Of a stretch of 64,000 nucleotides of DNA, positions 6,751 through 14,710 are shown in pieces. Source of the DNA: Streptomyces sp. ITFR-16 (GTDB lineage Bacteria > Actinomycetota > Actinomycetes > Streptomycetales > Streptomycetaceae). Where the stretch lies: positions 868,001-932,000 of the forward strand of contig NZ_CP134609.1 in NCBI RefSeq assembly GCF_031844705.1. The letters are read 5' to 3'. The stretch's first letter is position 1. Each line of letters begins with the position of its first letter. Both the position numbers and the translations under genes were made by a program. The notes under the pieces were generated by a model. That model saw only the letters and a program-made list of their open reading frames with translations. It ran no database searches and was not told where the DNA came from.

Positions 6751-9700
6751 TCATTCCCGGACCGTGACGTGCGCGTACGCCGCGTCGCGCACCTCCGCCT
6801 CCGGATGGCGCCGCAGCAGGCGCAGCTGGGTGCGCCACGGCCCGCTCCAGTCCGAGTGACGGCCGCCCGCCCCGGTCAGCTCCACGGCCAGCAGCCCCTG
6901 GGCGGTGCCCCGGTCCTCGGCCAGCCGCGCCGCGACCTCCAGCAGGGTGTCCGAGCCGTCCCGGCCGTGCGGTGCCGGCAGCCGGTTGGCGAACACGGCG
7001 GCGGTACGGGCCGCGAGGACGGGCCGGCCCTCGTGCAGGCGGGCGAGCCGGTCAAGCGCGGCGTACAGCGCGTCCGGCCCCTCGTCCGGGTCCACCGCCC
7101 TGACCAGCAGCTCGGCGGCCTGGGGTGCGTGGTCCCGGTACCGGGCCAGCAGCTCGCCTGCGGTGGTGAGGACGGGCCGCAGGGACGTCCCGGTGCGGCC
7201 CCCGGCGGACGAGGCGAGCCGGTTCACGAGGTGGACGAGCCGCTGGCGCTCCGGACGGTCGCGCTCGCTGCCGGCGTCGTCCATGGCCACGGCGTCCGCG
7301 AGGGTGCGCAGCGTCCGGACGAGTGCCTGCGCGGCCTCGCCCGCGGCGGGGGCCGCGGTCACCAGCGCGTCGGCGGCCGACCGCCAGGAGCGGCGGCGCC
7401 CGAGGTCCGTCGTCGCGGCCACCAGGACCTCGCAGGCGCCCGGCTCCCACGGCACCCAGCGGGCCACCACGGCATGGGCGGCGGCGGCCGGCTCCTCGTC
7501 GTGCATACCGCATGCCTCCCGCACCAGCCGGGCGTACCGGGCGCGGTGCGGCGCGGGCAGGTCCGGCGGCCGCACCCGCAGCACGGCGGCGCGCAGCACC
7601 GTGGCGCCGGTGGCCGCGTCCGTCAGCAGCTCCCACATCCGCTCGTCGTCGAGCAGCGAGACGGCGGCGGCCACGCAGACGGCCCGGACGTCGAGGTGCT
7701 GGCCGGGCGCGGCGCAGGCCTCGGCGACCAGGTCGGCGGCCGTGTCCCGGGGCAGCCGGGACACGGCGAGGCGGACCGTCTCCTTGCGGCTGGTCACCTT
7801 CCCGGTGCCGGGGGCCAGCCGGGCGCGGAGCAGCGGGGCGAGCAGGGAGGGGCGTACGTCCTGCGCGGCGCGGCCGGCCGCGAAGACGGCGACCCTGGCC
7901 CGGTCGTCCCCGTGGTGCGCGAGCAGTTCCGGCAGCACCTCGTCGGCCCGGTCGGTGCTGCCGAGCGCGGTGAGGGCGGCCTCGGCGAGGACCACGTCGT
8001 CGGAGCCGGTCCAGTCCAGCACCGCCCGGGCACCGGCCGACGGGACACGGGCCAGGGCGCGGACCGCCGTGGCGCGGGCGTACAGCGGCAGCTTCTCGTC
8101 CCGGGCCGCCCGCTCCAGCGCGCGCAGGGCGGCGCGGCGCTGGCGCGGCACCCAGCGGCGGACGTCCACGGGGTCCACGGTCCACGGAGTGCCGGGCGGC
8201 AGGAAGCGGCCGTACGGCGGCGGGTCGGCGAGGTAGGGGTCGAGGAGGTCGGTGCGGCTGCGGGTCAGGACCCGCAGCACCTCGGGCAGGGCGCCGGCGG
8301 AGGGGTCGGCCGCCAGGATGCGTGCGACGCGCTCGCCGCGGTGCGCGACCGGCTCCAGCCACAGGCCCACCGCGGTTCTGGCCTCGTGGTTCTCCCCGAA
8401 GCGGACCGCCTGCTCCAGCAGGTCCTGCAGCTCGGGGAGTCCGGCCGCGCGGCGGCCGAGCGCCCGGGCCAGCGCGAACACCAGCCCGTGGTCCGCCCTC
8501 TCGGTGCCCGCCTCCATCCAGGGGCGCAGGGCCTCGAAGACCTCGGACTCCTGGCCCCGCCGCAGGGTCCGGTCGAGCCGTCCGAGGTCCGCTCCCCCGG
8601 TGTTGCCGGAGATCCGGACCAGGGTGCGCAGGGCCCAGTTGACCAGGGCGCGGTGCCGGGTCGCGGCGTGTTCGCGCAGGAGGCGCAGGGCGAGTGCGCT
8701 CAGCGCGTGCCGGGTGGCCGGGGAGGAGTCCCTTGCCTCGACGGCGTCGGACGCCGTCCGGTCCAGCGCGGGTTCCACGTCGTCGGTGAACAGGGCGGCC
8801 GGGACCGCCGCCAGGGCGCCCAGCGCGGCCGAGCGGACGGGGTCCTGTTCGTTGCGCAGCCGGGCCATGTCGTCGAGCAGGGCGGCGACCGGTTCCGGGG
8901 CGCCGGAGCGGGCCGCGTTGCGGATGAGCAGCGGCCAGGCCAGGGCCCGGTCTTCGGCGGACGGCCTGCGGGTGGCGGTGAGCAGCCGCTCGCGTACCTC
9001 GGCCACGGGCAGATACGACTCCGCGAGCAGCACGGTGCCCCACTCCGCGCCGCTGCGGGCGGCCCGCTCCGCGAGCCGCCGGGCCTCGTCCGCGACGGCG
9101 CTGCGCGGCAGGGCGTCGAGCACCGCGGCGTCCACGGTGACGGCCGCCCCCCGGCCGAGCCCGGCCACGACCGAGGCGTGGAAGGAGCCGCGGCGCCCCG
9201 GCGGGAGGGCCTGGAGCAGCTGGACCAGCCCCCGGGCGCCCTGCGGCATGGTCCGGCCGAGCTCCACGAGGAGCCCTTCGGGCGCGGTGCGGGCCAGCCG
9301 GTACAGGACGCTCCTGCCGAGGGTGCCCGCCCACAGCATCCGCTGGGTCCCCCCGGGGCGCAGCAGGAGGCGGGCGACCCGGGCGGGGTCGGCGGCGGCG
9401 AGGGCTCCGAGCCGGCCGGTGAGCGGCGGGGGCAGGGTGGGCGGTCCGAAGCGGTCGAGCAGGTCGAGGACGCGGCCTGGGCGGATCGTCGCGGTGGCGG
9501 CGACCCCGGGTGCGTACCGCTGCCACCAGTCGGCGCGGTGGGCCCCGGGCAGATCGGCGAGCTGCCGCTCCACCGCGTCGAGGAGGAGGTCCGGGTGGGC
9601 GCGCGCGAGGGTGCGCGGGCCGCGTACGGCGTGCAGGAGCGCGGGGAGCAGCCGGGCCGCGGTGGCGGTGGTGCAGCCCGGCAGCAGTACAAGGGCCTCG

Positions 9701-10107
9701 GAGTCGCCCCAGACCTCGCGCACCTGGTCGATCAGCCGGTCGGCGAGCGCGGTGCGCCCGTCGGTGACGACGGCCCGGAGCAGCCTGCGGCGTGCGGTGC
9801 GGGGCAGGTCGTCCAGGGCGCGTTCATAGGCCGTGTCCGGGACGCCGAGGCTGTGCGCGACACGCAGGGCGTGCCCCTGCACGAAGGGGTCCGGGTCGGC
9901 CAGGCGCGCGGCGATCCAGTCCCGGTCCTGTCCGGCGGACGCCGCGACGACGGCGGTCTCGCGCTCGTAGGCATCGCCGTCGTCCAGGTCGTCCAGCACG
10001 GCACGGAGCCGCCCGGATGCGGACAGAACGCGCGCCCTGGCGGCGAGTTCGCGCATGCGCCGCGGATACGGGAGCGGGTCGAGGGCCTTCAGCAGGGCGT
10101 CGGTCAT
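6751..10107 (-). CDS. Giant HEAT-repeat-like protein of unknown function
   Basis: 1,118 residues from the ATG at 10105-10107 (MTDALLKALDPLPYPRRM). There is no signal peptide and no membrane segment. Almost the whole length is short amphipathic helices rich in Ala, Leu and Arg, with recurring turns such as DPDPFVQGHALRVAHSLG, ALAALGALAAVPAA, ARATAVRALARVPSAGARAV and LAEAALTALGSTDRADEVL, the pattern of HEAT/armadillo solenoids that bind proteins or nucleic acids. I see no ATPase, nuclease or other catalytic motif. It stands alone: the chitosanase diverges 75 bp away and the desaturase converges. The function is unknown; a scaffold, DNA glycosylase-like HEAT protein or defence-related scaffold are all possible but unsupported. 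Confidence 0.78.
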   Translation of the reverse strand: MTDALLKALDPLPYPRRMRELAARARVLSASGRLRAVLDDLDDGDAYERETAVVAASAGQDRDWIAARLADPDPFVQGHALRVAHSLGVPDTAYERALDDLPRTARRRLLRAVVTDGRTALADRLIDQVREVWGDSEALVLLPGCTTATAARLLPALLHAVRGPRTLARAHPDLLLDAVERQLADLPGAHRADWWQRYAPGVAATATIRPGRVLDLLDRFGPPTLPPPLTGRLGALAAADPARVARLLLRPGGTQRMLWAGTLGRSVLYRLARTAPEGLLVELGRTMPQGARGLVQLLQALPPGRRGSFHASVVAGLGRGAAVTVDAAVLDALPRSAVADEARRLAERAARSGAEWGTVLLAESYLPVAEVRERLLTATRRPSAEDRALAWPLLIRNAARSGAPEPVAALLDDMARLRNEQDPVRSAALGALAAVPAALFTDDVEPALDRTASDAVEARDSSPATRHALSALALRLLREHAATRHRALVNWALRTLVRISGNTGGADLGRLDRTLRRGQESEVFEALRPWMEAGTERADHGLVFALARALGRRAAGLPELQDLLEQAVRFGENHEARTAVGLWLEPVAHRGERVARILAADPSAGALPEVLRVLTRSRTDLLDPYLADPPPYGRFLPPGTPWTVDPVDVRRWVPRQRRAALRALERAARDEKLPLYARATAVRALARVPSAGARAVLDWTGSDDVVLAEAALTALGSTDRADEVLPELLAHHGDDRARVAVFAAGRAAQDVRPSLLAPLLRARLAPGTGKVTSRKETVRLAVSRLPRDTAADLVAEACAAPGQHLDVRAVCVAAAVSLLDDERMWELLTDAATGATVLRAAVLRVRPPDLPAPHRARYARLVREACGMHDEEPAAAAHAVVARWVPWEPGACEVLVAATTDLGRRRSWRSAADALVTAAPAAGEAAQALVRTLRTLADAVAMDDAGSERDRPERQRLVHLVNRLASSAGGRTGTSLRPVLTTAGELLARYRDHAPQAAELLVRAVDPDEGPDALYAALDRLARLHEGRPVLAARTAAVFANRLPAPHGRDGSDTLLEVAARLAEDRGTAQGLLAVELTGAGGRHSDWSGPWRTQLRLLRRHPEAEVRDAAYAHVTVRE

Positions 10108-10182
10108 GCGGCGATTGTGCCGTGCGGGTCCCGGCCCCGGCCCTGGCCCTCCCCGGGATTGCGCGGACCGTACTCTGTGCCG

Positions 10183-11106
10183 GTGAAACCTGTGACCCGC
10201 GTCGTGCTCGTCGGCGCGCCGATACTCATAGCCGCCGCCCTCGTGTTCAACAGCGGCGGCGGGTCCGCGCTCCCCAAGGGCTCCCCCACGGCCGGGGCGT
10301 CGCCCGCCCGGGCCCGGGCCACCGATCCCGACCCCTATCTGGCGGCGGACGCGGACGAGCGCCGCCGGCTGGACGCGCGGGTGAAGGCGGCGCCGGCCGG
10401 GCTGGATGATCCGGCGATGCGCGAGATCGCCTGGAAGCTGTCGTCCAGTGCGGAGAGTTCGACGCTGGACTGGCGCAGCCAGTACGCCGCCATCGAGGAC
10501 AACGGGGACGGCACCGGCTACGCGGCCGGGATCATCGGGTTCTGTTCCGGTACGCACGACATGCTCACGTTCGTCGAGGCATTCACGAAGGACCATCCGG
10601 ACAGTCCGCTGGCACCCTTCGTCCCGGCGCTGCGCTCGGTCGACGGCACCGGCTCGCACGAGGGCCTGGACCCGGGCTTCACGGCCGCGTGGAGGAAGGC
10701 GGCCGAGGACCCGGCGTTCCGCCGGGCGCAGGAGCAGGTGCGGGACAAGCAGTACTTCGAGCCGGCGGTGCGGCTGGCGAAGCTGGACGGGCTCGGCGCG
10801 CTCGGCCAGTTCATCTACTTCGACACGATGGTGCTCCAGGGGGCCGGCGCCGAGGCGGACTCGTTCTACGGCATCCGCAGGGCCGCGTTCGCCGAGGCGG
10901 ACTCGGTCACCGACGGCGGCGACGAGGCGGCCTATCTGGACGCCTTCCTGGACGCGGCCCGGGCCGTGATGAAGTCGAAGAGGAACCAGCAGGACACCTC
11001 GCGCATCGACACCGCCCAGCGCGCGTTCCTGGACGACGGCAATCTGGCGCTGGAGCCGCCGCTGACCTGGAAGATGTACGGGGAGACCTTCACCGTCCCC
11101 TCGTGA
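10183..11106 (+). CDS. Chitosanase, glycoside hydrolase family 46
   Basis: 307 residues. Residues 5-22 form a hydrophobic signal (VVLVGAPILIAAALVF) followed by an Ala/Ser/Pro-rich spacer, so the enzyme is secreted or anchored. The catalytic region is clear: LDDPAMREIAWKLSSSAE carries the acid Glu and the IEDNGDGTGYAAGIIGF segment (broken as IEDNGDGTGY / AAGIIGF) carries the catalytic Asp. CSGTHDML and the C-terminal YFDTMVLQG are also typical of GH46. It hydrolyses beta-1,4-glucosamine links in chitosan by inversion. Two in-frame GTGs exist (10177, 10183). TACTCT at 10171-10176 could be a leaderless -10 for the second. Neither has a good ribosome binding site. Confidence 0.9.
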   Translation: MKPVTRVVLVGAPILIAAALVFNSGGGSALPKGSPTAGASPARARATDPDPYLAADADERRRLDARVKAAPAGLDDPAMREIAWKLSSSAESSTLDWRSQYAAIEDNGDGTGYAAGIIGFCSGTHDMLTFVEAFTKDHPDSPLAPFVPALRSVDGTGSHEGLDPGFTAAWRKAAEDPAFRRAQEQVRDKQYFEPAVRLAKLDGLGALGQFIYFDTMVLQGAGAEADSFYGIRRAAFAEADSVTDGGDEAAYLDAFLDAARAVMKSKRNQQDTSRIDTAQRAFLDDGNLALEPPLTWKMYGETFTVPS

Positions 11107-11123
11107 CCCGCCCGGCCCGCCTC

Positions 11124-11157
11124 GGCGAGAGTGCGCGATGGCGTCGCCTGGCAGACG
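11124..11157. mobile_element. Relic of the MITE-like element
   Basis: This 34-base stretch (GGCGAGAGTGCG...ATGGCG.CGCC.GGCAGACG) matches the right inner half of the element at 2438-2616 (about 2560-2594) with only a few differences. The outer terminal repeat and the left half are absent. It lies exactly where the 3' end of the GMC remnant should be. Confidence 0.5.
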
Positions 11158-11162
11158 GGAAC

Positions 11163-11460
11163 GGCCGGACAGGCCCCAGGCGCGGCGTCCTGTCTGATCA
11201 GCTCGGCCGCCTTCTCCGCGAGGGCGACGGTCGGCGCGTGCGTGTGGCCCCGGGTGATGCGCGGCATCACCGACGCGTCGACGACGCGCAGGCCCGTCAC
11301 CCCGCGCACCCGCAGCGCCGGGTCGGTGACGGAGCCCGGGTCCTCGCCCATCCGGCAGGTGCCGACGGGGTGGTAGAGCGTCTGCGCGGCGGACCTGGTC
11401 GCCTCCGCCAGGCGGTCGTCGTCGACCGGTCCCGGGTAGGGGGCCATCGGACCGGCGGAG
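11163..11460 (-). pseudogene. GMC oxidoreductase, C-terminal remnant
   Basis: The minus strand encodes the conserved C-terminal block of glucose-methanol-choline oxidoreductases: AQTLYHPVGTCRMG, DPALRVRGVTGLRVVDASV, MPRITRGHTHAPTVALAEKAAELI. The flavin-binding N-terminal GxGxxG domain and everything before about residue 430 of a normal protein are missing. No native stop follows: the frame runs on into sequence antisense to the chitosanase. Upstream it merges into the region after the Wbl gene. This is a decayed gene; the MITE relic beside it suggests an insertion or deletion event. Confidence 0.75.
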
Positions 11461-11508
11461 CCCCGCAGGCTCTCCTGCGGGCCGAAACCTCGCACGGACA
11501 AGGGTGGT

Positions 11509-11763
11509 TCACCCCTGGTCTCGGCCAACTCGGCGCAGCCGCTCGCGCTCCTTCTCGGAGAGCCCGCCCCACACGCCGAAGCGCTCGTCGTTGTCGAGGG
11601 CGTACTCCAGGCAGGCCTGGCGTCCTTCGCAGGCGTTGCAGAGCTGCTTGGCCTCGCGGGTGGAGCTGCCGGGGGCGGGGAAGAAGAACTCGGGGCCCGC
11701 TTGCGCGCACAGCGCGGTCTCCTGCCAGGCGAGAGCGGGGTCGGTAGCGGCGTTGATCAGCAT
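11509..11763 (-). CDS. WhiB-like (Wbl) iron-sulfur regulator
   Basis: 84 residues from the ATG at 11761-11763 (a second in-frame ATG at 11775 would add four residues). It has the four conserved cysteines that hold a [4Fe-4S] cluster (ALCAQ; LCNAC; QAC), the STREAKQLC helix, the GVWGG turn and a basic C-terminal tail (ERERLRRVGRD). Wbl proteins bind sigma factor region 4 and redirect transcription in development, redox response or drug resistance. It resembles WhiB itself in spacing but I cannot name the paralogue. The start codon lies inside a nested inverted repeat (11747-11808), which suggests control of translation or autoregulation. Confidence 0.9.
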   Translation of the reverse strand: MLINAATDPALAWQETALCAQAGPEFFFPAPGSSTREAKQLCNACEGRQACLEYALDNDERFGVWGGLSEKERERLRRVGRDQG

Positions 11764-11808
11764 GGTGCACACCATGCCCCGCCGCGATAAACGACTGATC
11801 AACGCCGC
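11747..11808 (-). promoter_or_regulatory. Nested inverted repeat around the Wbl start codon
   Basis: Outer arms GCGGCGTTGATCAG (11747-11760) and CTGATCAACGCCGC (11795-11808) are a perfect 14-bp inverted repeat. The inner sequence reads, on the coding strand, GCATGGTG-TG-CACCATGC, a perfect 8-bp stem that contains both possible ATG starts. In the mRNA the 5' leader would pair with codons 2-6 of the gene and hide the start. Confidence 0.6.
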
Positions 11809-11838
11809 GTCAATCGGTCGCCCGCGGCCGTGGCCGGA

Positions 11839-12639
11839 TCAGCTCCCGGGCCGGGTCGCGCTCCTGATCACGGCGAACGCCGCGCCGAACGGATCGGTGA
11901 CGTCGGCGAAGGTGCCCACGTCGGCCATCTCCAGCGGTTCCAGGGTCAGTTTGCCGCCGAGCCGCTCGACCTCGGCCACCGTGGCGTCACAGTCCCCGAC
12001 CTCGATGTACGGCAGCCAGTGCGGACCTTGAGCCGCCCGGACGGGTACGGCGTCCAGCGGTACGAGCCCGCCGAATCCGGCGTCCTGCCCGCCGCCCGCG
12101 GTCCTGATCACGGTGTACGCGCCGTCCCCGCCCGGGTAGGGCGTCCGGGCGGTCTCCCAGCCGAAAACGGCCGAATAGAACGCCGCTGCGGCCGGTACGT
12201 CCGGGGTGTACAGCTCGGCCCAGCACAGGCTCCCGGGGTCGCCGACGACGCCGAGCCCGGGGTTCGCCCTCGGCTGCCAGACGCCGAAACAGGCGCCCGC
12301 CGGGTCGTGGAACCCGCCCATCCGGCCGTACTCCAGCACGTCCATCGGCGGGAAGAGCGCGGACCCGCCGGCCTTCTCGACGGTCCTGGCGGTCGCCTCG
12401 GCGTCGCCCGACTGGAAGTACACCGACCAGGACGCCGCCGCCTGGTCCTCGGGGACCGTCATGACGCCGCCGGTCGTCCGCCCGTTCAGCGTGAACATCC
12501 CGTAGCCCCCGGTCTCGGGGCCTCCGGCCTCGTACTCCCAGCCGAACAGGGCGGTGTAGAAGTCCGCGGCCCCTTCGAGATCCGGGGTGCCGAGATCCAT
12601 CCAGTCGGGGGCTCCGTCGGTGAAACGGGTGGTGAGCAT
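11839..12639 (-). CDS. Two-domain VOC (glyoxalase/bleomycin-resistance-like) protein
   Basis: 266 residues made of two vicinal-oxygen-chelate modules. Module 1 is about residues 5-120 (GAPDWMDLGTPDLEGAADFY, FFGWEYE-like FGWEYEAGG, FHDPAGACFGVWQP). Module 2 is about residues 130-260 (LCWAELYTPDVPAAAAFYSAVFGWE, DPFGAAFAVI). Family members are metal-dependent lyases, dioxygenases or drug-binding proteins; the substrate is not evident. The ATG at 12639 has GAAGGAG at ideal spacing. A perfect 14-bp inverted repeat sits 27 bp upstream (12666-12700) and could be its operator. Confidence 0.85.
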   Translation of the reverse strand: MLTTRFTDGAPDWMDLGTPDLEGAADFYTALFGWEYEAGGPETGGYGMFTLNGRTTGGVMTVPEDQAAASWSVYFQSGDAEATARTVEKAGGSALFPPMDVLEYGRMGGFHDPAGACFGVWQPRANPGLGVVGDPGSLCWAELYTPDVPAAAAFYSAVFGWETARTPYPGGDGAYTVIRTAGGGQDAGFGGLVPLDAVPVRAAQGPHWLPYIEVGDCDATVAEVERLGGKLTLEPLEMADVGTFADVTDPFGAAFAVIRSATRPGS

Positions 12640-12665
12640 GGTGCGCTCCTTCGGTGGTCCCGTCC

Positions 12666-12700
12666 TCGGACACATCAGGGGTCCGGCCTGATGTGTCCGA
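12666..12700. promoter_or_regulatory. Perfect 14-bp inverted repeat: operator or terminator
   Basis: TCGGACACATCAGG (12666-12679), 7 bases, CCTGATGTGTCCGA (12687-12700). It follows the last gene of the sulfonate operon by 45 bp and precedes the VOC start by 27 bp on the same strand. Arms are less GC-rich than a typical Streptomyces terminator and no T-run follows, so an operator role is at least as likely. Confidence 0.55.
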
Positions 12701-12744
12701 GTCTGGCACCGGGCACGGACAACCGCAGTCCGTGCGCACCGGGC

Positions 12745-13818
12745 TCAGCGTGTGATGCCCAGGGCCGGGAGCACGGTCTCGGCCACCCGGTAGGCCTCCT
12801 CCAGCAGCGGGTTGCCGGAGAGGATGAAGGTGTCGACGCCCAGGTCCTCGAACTCCTTGAGCCGCTCGACGACCTGGGCCGTCGAGCCCACCACCGCCGT
12901 TCCCGGGCCCGGCCGGAACAGGCTCATGCCGGGCCACATGTTGGGGTGGACCTCCAGCTCACGGGCGTGCGCGGGGACCCTGCCGCCGTGCTGGCGGAAC
13001 TGCCGTTGCCAGCCCACACCGTCCTCACCCGTCCGGTCGCCGAGCTGCCGGGCGTAGGTGGCGTCGCTGGTGACGTCCAGCAGCCGGTCGGCGGCGGCCC
13101 ATGCCTCGTCCTCGGTGTCGCGGACGATCAGATGCAGCCGCAGGCCGATCCTGAGCGTGCGGCCGTACGCGGCGGCCCTGGCCCGGACCCGGTCCAGCTT
13201 CTCCTTCAGCAGGTGCGGCGGCTCTCCCCAGGTCAGGAAGACGTCGACGTGCTCGGCCGCCATCTCGATGCCGGGGTCGGACGAGCCGCCGAACCAGAGC
13301 GGGATGTGCCCGTCCTGGACGGGCTTCAGCTCCCGGAAGGAGGCGCCGGCGTTCTTCAGGTCGTAGAAGCGGCCCTTGTGGTCGAAGACCTCGCCGGCCG
13401 TCAGCCGCTTCACGATCGACCAGTACTCCGCGCTCAGCTCGTACCGTTCGTCGTGCTCCACATGGAGTCCGTACTCCTGGAGCGACTTCGTTGAACCATT
13501 GACCACGTTGAAGCGCAGCCGGCCCCCGAAGAGGGTGTCGAAGCTGAGCGCCATCTTGGCCAGCAGGGTCGGTGAGATCAGTCCGGGGTGGACCGCGAGC
13601 AGCGGCTTGAAGCGGGTGCCGGTGGAGGCGGCCAGCGCGCTGCCGAGCGGCCAGACGTCGTACAGGTCGGTGGCGAGGAGCGCGCCGGTGTAGCCGAGCC
13701 GTTCGACCGTGCCGGCGAGCTGGGCGAGATAGCCGAGGTCGACCGGGCGGCGGCCCGCCGGCTCCCAGGGGTAGGCGCCCTCGCGCGGAATGACGTACCA
13801 GAGGACTTCGGTCGCCAT
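12745..13818 (-). CDS. ssuD: FMN-dependent alkanesulfonate monooxygenase-like (SsuD/LLM class)
   Basis: 357 residues, slightly shorter than E. coli SsuD. The TIM-barrel flavin monooxygenase pattern is clear: LLATDLYDVWPLGSAL, FKPLLAVHPGLISPTLLAKM, FNVVNGS, HDERYELSAEYW, PLWFGGSSDPGIEMAAEHVDVFLTWGEP (read as PLWFGGSSDPGIEMAAEH then VDVFLTWGEP) and the C-terminal GVDTFILSGNPLLEEAY. With FMNH2 and O2 such enzymes convert alkanesulfonates to aldehyde and sulfite. It is the last gene of the operon, four bases after the preceding stop. The flavin reductase SsuE is not in the window and must come from elsewhere. Confidence 0.85.
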   Translation of the reverse strand: MATEVLWYVIPREGAYPWEPAGRRPVDLGYLAQLAGTVERLGYTGALLATDLYDVWPLGSALAASTGTRFKPLLAVHPGLISPTLLAKMALSFDTLFGGRLRFNVVNGSTKSLQEYGLHVEHDERYELSAEYWSIVKRLTAGEVFDHKGRFYDLKNAGASFRELKPVQDGHIPLWFGGSSDPGIEMAAEHVDVFLTWGEPPHLLKEKLDRVRARAAAYGRTLRIGLRLHLIVRDTEDEAWAAADRLLDVTSDATYARQLGDRTGEDGVGWQRQFRQHGGRVPAHARELEVHPNMWPGMSLFRPGPGTAVVGSTAQVVERLKEFEDLGVDTFILSGNPLLEEAYRVAETVLPALGITR

Positions 13819-13822
13819 GTCG

Positions 13823-14710
13823 TCATACCGCCTTGTCGGCAGGCACCCGGGCCAGGGCCTGGGCGACGGTCACCGGGCGGTCGATGAACCCGGTGCGGTG
13901 GAAGATGTCGGCGGCCTCCTGCTGCTCGGCGATGAACGCGTCGGAGACGGGCTCGATCGTCCAGGGCAGCGAGGCGAGCGCGGTCTCCCAGTCGTCGGCC
14001 GATCCGCCGAGGTCGGCGGCGGCGATCTCGGCGGCCTGCCGGGGGTGGGCGGCCGCCCAGTCGTCGGCGCGCCGGAGCGCCCGGGTCAGGGCCTCGACGA
14101 CCTCGGGCCGGGACTCGGCGAGGTCGCGGCGGGTGAAGAACACGGAGCGGTCGCTGATGACGTCGCCGGTGCGGACGAGGGTGCGCAGCCCGCCGGTGCG
14201 ACGGGCGGCGGCCAGCTCGGCGCCCTGGGCGACCCAGGCGGCGATCCCGCCGGTGCGCAGCAGCTGCTCGCTGTCGGCGTTGCTGCGGACGGCGGTGATG
14301 TCGTCGGCGTAGGAGAGGCCGGCGTCGTCGAGGGCCTTGGCGATCAGATGGGTCTGCCAGGAGCCGATCGCGAGGTGCACGGTCGAGCCCCTGAGCTCGG
14401 CGACGGTCCGCACGGGGCTGTCCTCGGCGACCAGCAGCGCGCCGTGTTCGGGGCGCGGGGCGGAGACCGCGGTGTAGACGATGTCGTGCCCGGCGGCCTG
14501 GGCGGTGACCGGCGGGGTGGAACCGGTGCCGCCGAAGTCGATGACGCCCCGGGTCAGCAGCTCGCCGGTGCGTACGCCGTTGCTGTACGGGTGGAAGACG
14601 ACGCTCTCGCCGAGCGGCGCCAGCTCCTCCTGGGCGAAGCCCAGCCGGGAGAGGTGGTACAGGTGGTAGAGGGACGGGTTGCTGCTGTGGACACCGATGG
14701 TGAGGGTCAT
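13823..14710 (-). CDS. Signal-less SsuA-like substrate-binding-fold protein
   Basis: 295 residues of the SsuA/NMT1-type periplasmic-binding fold: TIGVHSSNPSLYHLYHL, LTRGVIDFGGTGSTPPVTAQAAG, LLVAEDSPVRTVAELRG, VHLAIGSWQTHLIAKALDDAG, GGIAAWVAQG, FFTRRDLAE, VVEALTRAL. It starts directly at MTLTIGVHSS with no signal peptide, no lipobox and no cysteine, and an upstream extension is impossible because the ATG abuts the SsuB stop. It therefore appears to stay in the cytoplasm. It may hold the substrate or cofactor for the monooxygenase, or be an enzyme that uses the binding fold as DszB does, but the DszB Cys-His-Arg triad is absent. Confidence 0.75.
   Translation of the reverse strand: MTLTIGVHSSNPSLYHLYHLSRLGFAQEELAPLGESVVFHPYSNGVRTGELLTRGVIDFGGTGSTPPVTAQAAGHDIVYTAVSAPRPEHGALLVAEDSPVRTVAELRGSTVHLAIGSWQTHLIAKALDDAGLSYADDITAVRSNADSEQLLRTGGIAAWVAQGAELAAARRTGGLRTLVRTGDVISDRSVFFTRRDLAESRPEVVEALTRALRRADDWAAAHPRQAAEIAAADLGGSADDWETALASLPWTIEPVSDAFIAEQQEAADIFHRTGFIDRPVTVAQALARVPADKAV

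Noticed and set aside
6769-10182. Long plus-strand frame leading into the chitosanase
   Set aside because: Upstream of 10177 it is antisense to the HEAT-like gene and has no family resemblance; only the GH46 part from 10183 is real.
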